Positions 13,760-18,785 of a stretch of DNA of 18,785 nt are shown one piece after another. The stretch is from an uncultured Lachnospiraceae bacterium (GTDB lineage Bacteria; Bacillota; Clostridia; Lachnospirales; Lachnospiraceae): assembly GCA_910584685.1 (NCBI GenBank), contig CAJUAO010000033.1:1-18785 (forward strand). Reading direction: 5' to 3'. Made by a program: the position numbers and the translations under genes. Within the stretch, counting starts at the first letter, position 1; every line of letters starts with the position of its first letter. Under the pieces are notes generated by a model. It worked only from the letters and a program-made list of their open reading frames with translations, was not told the DNA's origin and did no database searches.

Positions 13760-15763
13760 ATGAAAAAAATAAAGGAGGATGGCGAAAGCCTTAAGAAAAC
13801 CATGAATGAAATAAAAGTAAAGCATTATTCCGTATTCAGCAACTGTATTTACTGGATAAAGTGGATATGGCACAGGGACAGGACAGTGGTATATATGTCC
13901 ATACTTCAGATAATTTCAAATTCCTTAGCGCCTCTTATAGGTATATATCTTCCAAAGCTTACAATAGACATGATTACAGAGGGCGTTACAAGTGAAAGGC
14001 TTATAAGGAATCTTGGCTTGTTTGCCATATTTGTTATTTTGCTGTACTGCTTAAGGGAGTCCATGACAAACGGAAAGTACTGGAAATATAATTTCAGAAG
14101 AGGCTCAGACCTTTTGTCAGAGCTGTTTTTAAAAAGCACAACAGTAAAATATGAAATAACGGAAAGCGGAAAAGGCAAAACGGCATATCAGGAGGCTTTA
14201 AACGTGGCAAATAACGGCGACTGGTCGGCCTTTAGCAAGACTATGGATGATGTGCCGTCGCTGCTTATAGAAATCATTTGCTTTGCGCTTTATTCAACTG
14301 TTTTAGGCAGCTTAAATTTATGGATGGTATTTGTGCTTATAGGTCTGTCACTTTTAAATTGTTTCTGGATATCAATAAATATAAAGTATAAGGAAAGCAT
14401 ACGGGAGGAGGAGGCCTATGCAGACAGGCAGTTTTATTATGTAAAGTCGGTTATGGGGGACACAAAGGCAGCTAAGGATGTCCGTATATTTGGAATGGAT
14501 GGATGGCTTACAGGCATAAGGGACAACATTATTGAAAAAACAAGAAAAATACATAAGAAGCTTCAGGACAGAAACGCATGGCAGGAAAAAATGAGCTTTC
14601 TAACCCAGATGGTAAGAGATTTAATGGCATACGGTTATCTTATATATATGGCGGCGGAGGGTAACGTTACACCGGGCGAATTTGTATTATATTTTGGGGC
14701 TATTACAGGCTTTTCAGGCTTTGTGTCAGGAATAGTTAATCTGGTGGGAGATTTAAGGCAGGCAAGAAATTCTACAAATTATTTCAGGGCGTATATGGAG
14801 CTGCCTGACGAAGATATGTCAGAGGGAGATATTCATATATGCGACATGGAGGGACCTTATTCCATTGAGTTTAAGGATATCTGCTTTTCTTATAAGGAAT
14901 CCGGAGACGAGGTCAGCGCCGGTGATGATGTCAGCTCCAATGAAAGCGTTAAAAACAGTGATGAGGCTTGTGACCATGAAAAGGTAATATTTGACCATTT
15001 TAATTTAAAGATAGCTGCTGGAGAGCGTATTGCCCTTGTAGGTGTAAACGGAGCGGGAAAAACAACATTGGTAAAGCTTCTATGCGGAATGTATGAGCCG
15101 GACGAAGGACAGATACTTATAAACGGAATAGACAGAAGACGCATACCAAAAAGGGAAATGTATGATTTGTTTTCGGTTGTATTTCAGGAGCAGTTTATTA
15201 TGCCTTTTTCCATCGGTGAAAATATTGCAATGAAAAGACCTGAGCATATAGATGAAAAAAGAGTATGGGATGCTATCGAAAGAGCAGGCATAAAGGAGAT
15301 ATTTGAGGAGAAAAAGATAACTCCTGATACCTTTATGACAAAACAGATACTTAAAAGCGGCATAAGCTTTTCAGGAGGCCAGCAGCAAAGGCTTCTTCTT
15401 GCAAGGGCATTATATAAGGACGGAGCCTTGATGATTCTCGACGAGCCAACGGCAGCCTTAGACCCTATAGCGGAGAGTGAAATATATGAGAGCTATGATA
15501 AATACACGGAAAACAAGACAGCCGTATTTATTTCACACAGGCTTGCAAGCACACGGTTTTCTGACCGTATAGTTATGATTGAAAACGGAAAAATCGTGGA
15601 CGAGGGAATCCATGAGGAGCTTATGGAAAAGGGCGGGGCATATTCCAAGATGTATGAGATACAAGGGAATTACTATAATTCCCGGAATTACTACAATTCC
15701 CAAAATAATGACAATTCCCAAGGGAATGAGAGTTTTGACGAAGCGACGGAAGGGGGCGTGTAA
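13760..15763 (+). CDS. ABC exporter half-transporter, permease fused to ATPase (subunit 1)
   Basis: This is a fused exporter with a six-helix membrane domain (about 35-335) and an ATPase domain (about 368-620). Motifs are Walker A GVNGAGKTT (428-436), the Q-loop VVFQEQ, signature SGGQQQR (538-544), Walker B with Asp561/Glu562, and His593 in ISHR. An acidic Asp/Ser/Glu-rich insert (about 380-407) lies between FSYKE and the strand VIFDHFNLK. The C-terminus carries three 6-residue repeats. It probably pairs with the next gene product. The start is uncertain: ATG 13760 abuts the -10 and has no ribosome site, while ATG 13802 (653 aa) gives a more family-like N-terminus but lies 23 bases after AGGAGG. 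The cargo is not known; peptides or lipids are typical. Confidence 0.9.
   Translation: MKKIKEDGESLKKTMNEIKVKHYSVFSNCIYWIKWIWHRDRTVVYMSILQIISNSLAPLIGIYLPKLTIDMITEGVTSERLIRNLGLFAIFVILLYCLRESMTNGKYWKYNFRRGSDLLSELFLKSTTVKYEITESGKGKTAYQEALNVANNGDWSAFSKTMDDVPSLLIEIICFALYSTVLGSLNLWMVFVLIGLSLLNCFWISINIKYKESIREEEAYADRQFYYVKSVMGDTKAAKDVRIFGMDGWLTGIRDNIIEKTRKIHKKLQDRNAWQEKMSFLTQMVRDLMAYGYLIYMAAEGNVTPGEFVLYFGAITGFSGFVSGIVNLVGDLRQARNSTNYFRAYMELPDEDMSEGDIHICDMEGPYSIEFKDICFSYKESGDEVSAGDDVSSNESVKNSDEACDHEKVIFDHFNLKIAAGERIALVGVNGAGKTTLVKLLCGMYEPDEGQILINGIDRRRIPKREMYDLFSVVFQEQFIMPFSIGENIAMKRPEHIDEKRVWDAIERAGIKEIFEEKKITPDTFMTKQILKSGISFSGGQQQRLLLARALYKDGALMILDEPTAALDPIAESEIYESYDKYTENKTAVFISHRLASTRFSDRIVMIENGKIVDEGIHEELMEKGGAYSKMYEIQGNYYNSRNYYNSQNNDNSQGNESFDEATEGGV
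15668..15721 (+). repeat. Three 18-bp tandem repeats in the ABC subunit 1 gene
   Basis: Units at 15668-15685, 15686-15703 and 15704-15721 share AATTACTAYAATTCCC-type sequence and encode NYYNSR, NYYNSQ and NNDNSQ. The Asn/Tyr-rich tail lies after the ATPase core. GGGAATT and AATTCCC inside the array also form short palindromes. Copy number may vary between strains. Confidence 0.75.
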
Positions 15764-15764
15764 A

Positions 15765-17651
15765 ATGGAAGAAACGAAAGATTTAACGGAAAAGCAGCCT
15801 TTAAAACAGCATATAAAAAATATAAAAAGAATACTTGGGGCGGTAAAATCACTTGACAAAACATATTTTGCCACTGCGTCTATTGTACATTTTATAAATG
15901 CAGCCGTGCCATATATAGGCCTGCTTTTGTCAGCCTATATACTTGACGCTCTGGTGGAGGGAAAAGGCTTTAAGGAAATATTTACCATAGCTGCCGCCGC
16001 CACAGTGGGAATATTTATATTAAACTGCATAGCCTCCACAATATGGAACAGGCTGGAGGTAAGGGTATATAAGATGTTTCAGCTATATACATGTATAACG
16101 GAGCAGAAAATGCTGAATATGGATTATTCAAAGCTGGATGACCCTAAGATAAGGGAGCTGAAGGAAAGAATAAGGCGTGACAATAACTGGGGCGCCGGTC
16201 TGTTTTCCGTAATCTGGCAAGGCAATGGAATTATACACGGAGCCTTAAAGCTTATACTTGCCTTTGTTGTAGGAGCTCCGGTGATTTATCACATGATTAT
16301 ATCAAAAAATCCTGTTATATATATATTGCTCTTTGCTATAATCGTGCTTGTTGTTATATCAAAAAAGGGTAACGTATATTATCAGAAAAAGCTCTATGAT
16401 TTTATGTATAAGGAATATGATTCTGACGAGGAACGCATAGAGGTGGCAAATGTGGCGTGGGATTACGCTTTTGGCGAAAGCTACAATTATAAGAACGGCA
16501 AGGATATACGTATATATGGGGCATGGGAGATACTTAACCATTGGACAAAGGAGCAGGCCGCCTCAAAGAAAGCAATATCCAATATAAATAATGCAAGCAG
16601 AAATGCAGTTAAGTCATATGTTATAGGAAATGTGGGAACAGGCATACTGGAGGTGGGAGCCTATGCTATAGTAGGCATGCTGGCTCTAACAGGGGTGTTT
16701 ACCATAGGAAACGTAATAAGAATGGCAGGCTGTCTTATAAATATATTAAATGAAGCCCAGTGGCTTGTACAGAGAATATTGTTTTTTGACATGGAGGCAA
16801 AAAGAAATGCAAGCACCTTAGAGTTTTTGGAAATATCAGATGAAATGTATAAGGGAAAGCTGCCTGTAGAAAAAAGAAGCGACAACATGTATCAGATAGA
16901 ATTTAAAAATGTTTCCTTTAAATATCCTGGAACGGAAAGCTACGCTCTTAAAAATTTTTCCCTTACTCTTAAGATAGGTGAAAAGCTTGCCATAGTAGGT
17001 ATGAACGGCTCGGGAAAAACTACGATGATAAAGCTTTTATGCAGGTTATATGACCCTGATGAGGGAGAGATACTTTTAAACGGCGTTGACATAAGAAAAT
17101 TCAGGCAGGATGAGTACAGCAGGCTTTTTTCAGTTGTCTTTCAGGATTATCAGCTTTTTTCCTTTATGCTGGCTGAAAATGTGGCTGTTTCGGAAAGCTT
17201 TGACAGTGACAGGGTGGTAAGCTGCCTAAAGCAGGCAGGCTTTGATGAAAGGCTTAAAGGCTTAAAGGATGGAATAGAGAGCTATCTTTATAAGGATTTT
17301 GAAGATAACGGAATAGAGATATCAGGAGGGGAGGCGCAAAAAATAGCCATAGCAAGAGCCGTATACAAGGACGCGCCGTTTATACTTATGGACGAGCCTA
17401 CGGCAGCCCTTGACCCTATATCAGAGTATGAAATATATTCAGGCTTTGACAGAATGGTAGGAGACAAGACAGCCATATATATTTCCCACAGGCTTTCATC
17501 CTGCAGATTTTGTGAAAAAATAGCAGTATTCCACGAGGGAGAGCTTATACAGACAGGCACTCATGATGAGCTTTTACAGGATAAATCAGGAAAGTATTTT
17601 GAAATGTGGAATGCGCAGGCGAAATATTATGTTACGGCGGAGGAAGGGTAA
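15765..17651 (+). CDS. ABC exporter half-transporter, permease fused to ATPase (subunit 2)
   Basis: This 628-residue fused exporter has the same plan as its upstream neighbour: membrane domain about 30-345, ATPase domain about 377-615. Walker A is GMNGSGKTT (412-420), followed by the Q-loop VVFQDY, signature SGGEAQK, FILMDEPTAALDP with the catalytic Glu, and ISHRLSS. Both subunits keep intact Walker B and H-loop residues, so neither site looks dead. ATG 15765 is chosen because it follows AGGGGG and begins one base after the stop of the first gene; a longer in-frame extension from 15579 lies wholly inside that gene. Tight spacing implies a co-expressed heterodimer. It is convergent with the YitT gene, with 20 bases between stops. 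Confidence 0.92.
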   Translation: MEETKDLTEKQPLKQHIKNIKRILGAVKSLDKTYFATASIVHFINAAVPYIGLLLSAYILDALVEGKGFKEIFTIAAAATVGIFILNCIASTIWNRLEVRVYKMFQLYTCITEQKMLNMDYSKLDDPKIRELKERIRRDNNWGAGLFSVIWQGNGIIHGALKLILAFVVGAPVIYHMIISKNPVIYILLFAIIVLVVISKKGNVYYQKKLYDFMYKEYDSDEERIEVANVAWDYAFGESYNYKNGKDIRIYGAWEILNHWTKEQAASKKAISNINNASRNAVKSYVIGNVGTGILEVGAYAIVGMLALTGVFTIGNVIRMAGCLINILNEAQWLVQRILFFDMEAKRNASTLEFLEISDEMYKGKLPVEKRSDNMYQIEFKNVSFKYPGTESYALKNFSLTLKIGEKLAIVGMNGSGKTTMIKLLCRLYDPDEGEILLNGVDIRKFRQDEYSRLFSVVFQDYQLFSFMLAENVAVSESFDSDRVVSCLKQAGFDERLKGLKDGIESYLYKDFEDNGIEISGGEAQKIAIARAVYKDAPFILMDEPTAALDPISEYEIYSGFDRMVGDKTAIYISHRLSSCRFCEKIAVFHEGELIQTGTHDELLQDKSGKYFEMWNAQAKYYVTAEEG

Positions 17652-17671
17652 TAGCAGCAATATGAAAAGCT

Positions 17672-18538
17672 TTATTTTGTCAAAAAGCCCTCTCCGTATA
17701 TTTCACTTGTATCTGCCAGCATTATAAAGGAGCTTGGGTCAATCTCATGTACGGCGTTTTTTATAATGTAGGCCTGGGAGGACGAGCAGGCGCATAAAAG
17801 CACATCCCTGTCGGTTTTGGAATATGTTCCCGTTGCCTTTATGGCAGTAGAGCCCCGGTCATAGACCTTTGAAATATGGTCTGCAACCTCCTGCCCCTTT
17901 GTGGTAATAATGATAGCAAGCTTAGTTGCTCCCATGCCATACATTATTTTATCAAGGGCAATGGAGGTTACTATGACTGAGATAAGTCCGTAAAGAATGG
18001 CGTCTATATTTCCGAATACAAACCATCCCATGGTGATGATAACAAGGTCAATGGCAAGAGTAACAAATCCCAGTGAAAGGTGAGGACGGAGAGCCTTAAT
18101 AGTCATTGTAAGAAAATCCGTGCCTCCTGACGAGGAGCCCCGCATATAAAACAAGGCAAGCCCTGCCCCCGTAAATATACCGTAATATATACCTGCAAGC
18201 AGAGGAGAGCCGGTATAAACAGGCAGATGAGGAAATACCAAATCAAGAAAAACCGTACATAAAATCATAGTTCTGGCAGATTTTACAAGAAAGCTTCTTC
18301 CCACCACCCTGTAGCTTATAAGAATTAAAGGAATGTTAAGTATAAGGGTAGTGACGCCTATTGGAAGCTTCCAGATATAATTAATCATAAGAGCCAGACC
18401 GGAAATTCCTCCCGGAGCAAAATTTGCCATTTTTGCAAAGGTATAAATACCAACGGAATAAAATATACTGCCTACAATATCAAACAGCAGGTCCATAAAT
18501 AATTTGTAGTATTTCTTGTTCTTAATTACGTTTCCCAT
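17672..18538 (-). CDS. YitT-family membrane protein
   Basis: This 288-residue protein has an N-terminal membrane domain of about five or six segments (about 12-200), including APGGISGLAL and RGSSSGGTDF (133-142), both characteristic of the YitT/DUF161 family. A cytoplasmic DUF2179-type domain (about 203-288) follows, with KLAIIITTKG and VLLCACSSSQ. The start at 18538 has GAGG at 18548-18551. Members are very common in Firmicutes and mostly uncharacterised; roles in transport have been suggested. The gene is single and convergent to the ABC genes, so a link with them is unlikely. Confidence 0.93.
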   Translation of the reverse strand: MGNVIKNKKYYKLFMDLLFDIVGSIFYSVGIYTFAKMANFAPGGISGLALMINYIWKLPIGVTTLILNIPLILISYRVVGRSFLVKSARTMILCTVFLDLVFPHLPVYTGSPLLAGIYYGIFTGAGLALFYMRGSSSGGTDFLTMTIKALRPHLSLGFVTLAIDLVIITMGWFVFGNIDAILYGLISVIVTSIALDKIMYGMGATKLAIIITTKGQEVADHISKVYDRGSTAIKATGTYSKTDRDVLLCACSSSQAYIIKNAVHEIDPSSFIMLADTSEIYGEGFLTK

Positions 18539-18573
18539 GCTTTTTTACCTCATATATACACATTGTTAATATA

Positions 18574-18602
18574 ATAATATAGTGTAACATTTATTATGTA
18601 AA
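18574..18602 (-). promoter_or_regulatory. Predicted promoter of the YitT-family gene
   Basis: Reading on the minus strand, -35 TTTACA (18602-18597), a 17-base spacer and -10 TATTAT (18579-18574) each match consensus at five of six positions. Transcription would start near 18567 with a leader of about 29 bases. The rest of 18603-18660 is AT-rich with no feature I can name. Confidence 0.6.
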
Positions 18603-18660
18603 AAAATCAACTACTTTATAAGGTGTATTGTGTGTTTATTGGAAAAGAGAGGAAATAAGA

Positions 18661-18785
18661 TAAATATTAATTTGTACGTTTGAAATATGTTTTTCTTCAC
18701 ATGAAGTCCGGGTATGTCCCATTAACAGGTTTTAAGCGGCGGAACGGGCTGGAGCAGACAGCTGAATATAATTTTTTAAAGCTTC
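18661..18785 (-). repeat. Right copy of the window-flanking inverted repeat
   Basis: Read on the minus strand this 125-base stretch matches 3-124 in three spaced blocks: 18785-18766, 18705-18697 and 18677-18661. It ends the window at the same GAAGCTT that starts the left copy, so the window edges may be set by the repeat itself. No gene is seen in it. Confidence 0.75.

Noticed and set aside
15579..15764. An in-frame 62-residue upstream extension of ABC subunit 2
   Set aside because: It lies wholly inside the end of the subunit 1 gene, has no family-like content, and ATG 15765 has a good ribosome site and a tight junction.
17652..17700. A possible shared terminator between the convergent ABC and YitT genes
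   Set aside because: AAAGCTTT and nearby T and A runs give no stable GC-containing stem, so none is called.
18637..18722. A 28-codon minus-strand frame inside the right end repeat
   Set aside because: It has no ribosome site and no counterpart in the left copy of the repeat.

Overview
The window reads as low-GC Firmicute DNA, most likely from a gut or rumen clostridium of the Lachnospiraceae type. The basis is AT-rich intergenic DNA, heavy use of ATA and AGA/AGG codons, AGGAGG ribosome binding sites, and gene families typical of that group: GH51 arabinofuranosidase, LytTR two-component systems, YitT and paired ABC exporters. The genus cannot be set from the sequence alone. No rRNA, tRNA, CRISPR array or transposase gene was seen.

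Layout. (1) 1-350 is non-coding. It carries a 122-bp sequence (3-124) that recurs in inverted orientation at the far right end (18661-18785), then a textbook promoter (216-244) overlapped by two palindromic operators. (2) 351-4810 is a three-gene unit: a cytoplasmic GH51 alpha-L-arabinofuranosidase, a MATE efflux pump and a TetR-family regulator that probably binds the twin operators. (3) 4953-7820 encodes a CapA-like lipoprotein, then a LytTR response regulator and a GHKL sensor kinase. (4) 7980-13619 is a dlt-like operon: a DltA-like adenylation enzyme, a fold-III PLP decarboxylase, an acyl carrier protein, an MBOAT membrane acyltransferase and a DltD-like SGNH protein, ending in a clear intrinsic terminator. 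(5) 13760-17651 encodes two full-length ABC exporter half-transporters, probably a heterodimer, behind a promoter with LytTR-type direct repeats. (6) 17672-18538, on the minus strand, is a YitT-family membrane protein.

How the genes may work together. Region 4 is the most unusual part. A normal dlt operon loads D-alanine onto a carrier protein and passes it across the membrane onto teichoic acid. Here a PLP decarboxylase sits between ligase and carrier with overlapping reading frames, and two residues that line the D-alanine pocket of DltA are changed (Cys to Ser, Val to Cys) while the amine-binding Asp and the catalytic Lys are kept. The adenylase/decarboxylase/carrier trio resembles VinN/VinO/VinL (vicenistatin) and BtrK/BtrI (butirosin), which build beta- or gamma-aminoacyl carrier proteins. 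The inference is a surface-modification system that esterifies an envelope polymer with a decarboxylated or otherwise non-D-Ala amino acid. The LytTR system next to it probably controls the ABC pair, and CapA, the dlt-like genes and the exporters together suggest an envelope or antimicrobial-peptide response locus. Region 2 looks like an independent, ligand-induced unit that may trim an arabinoside and export a product.
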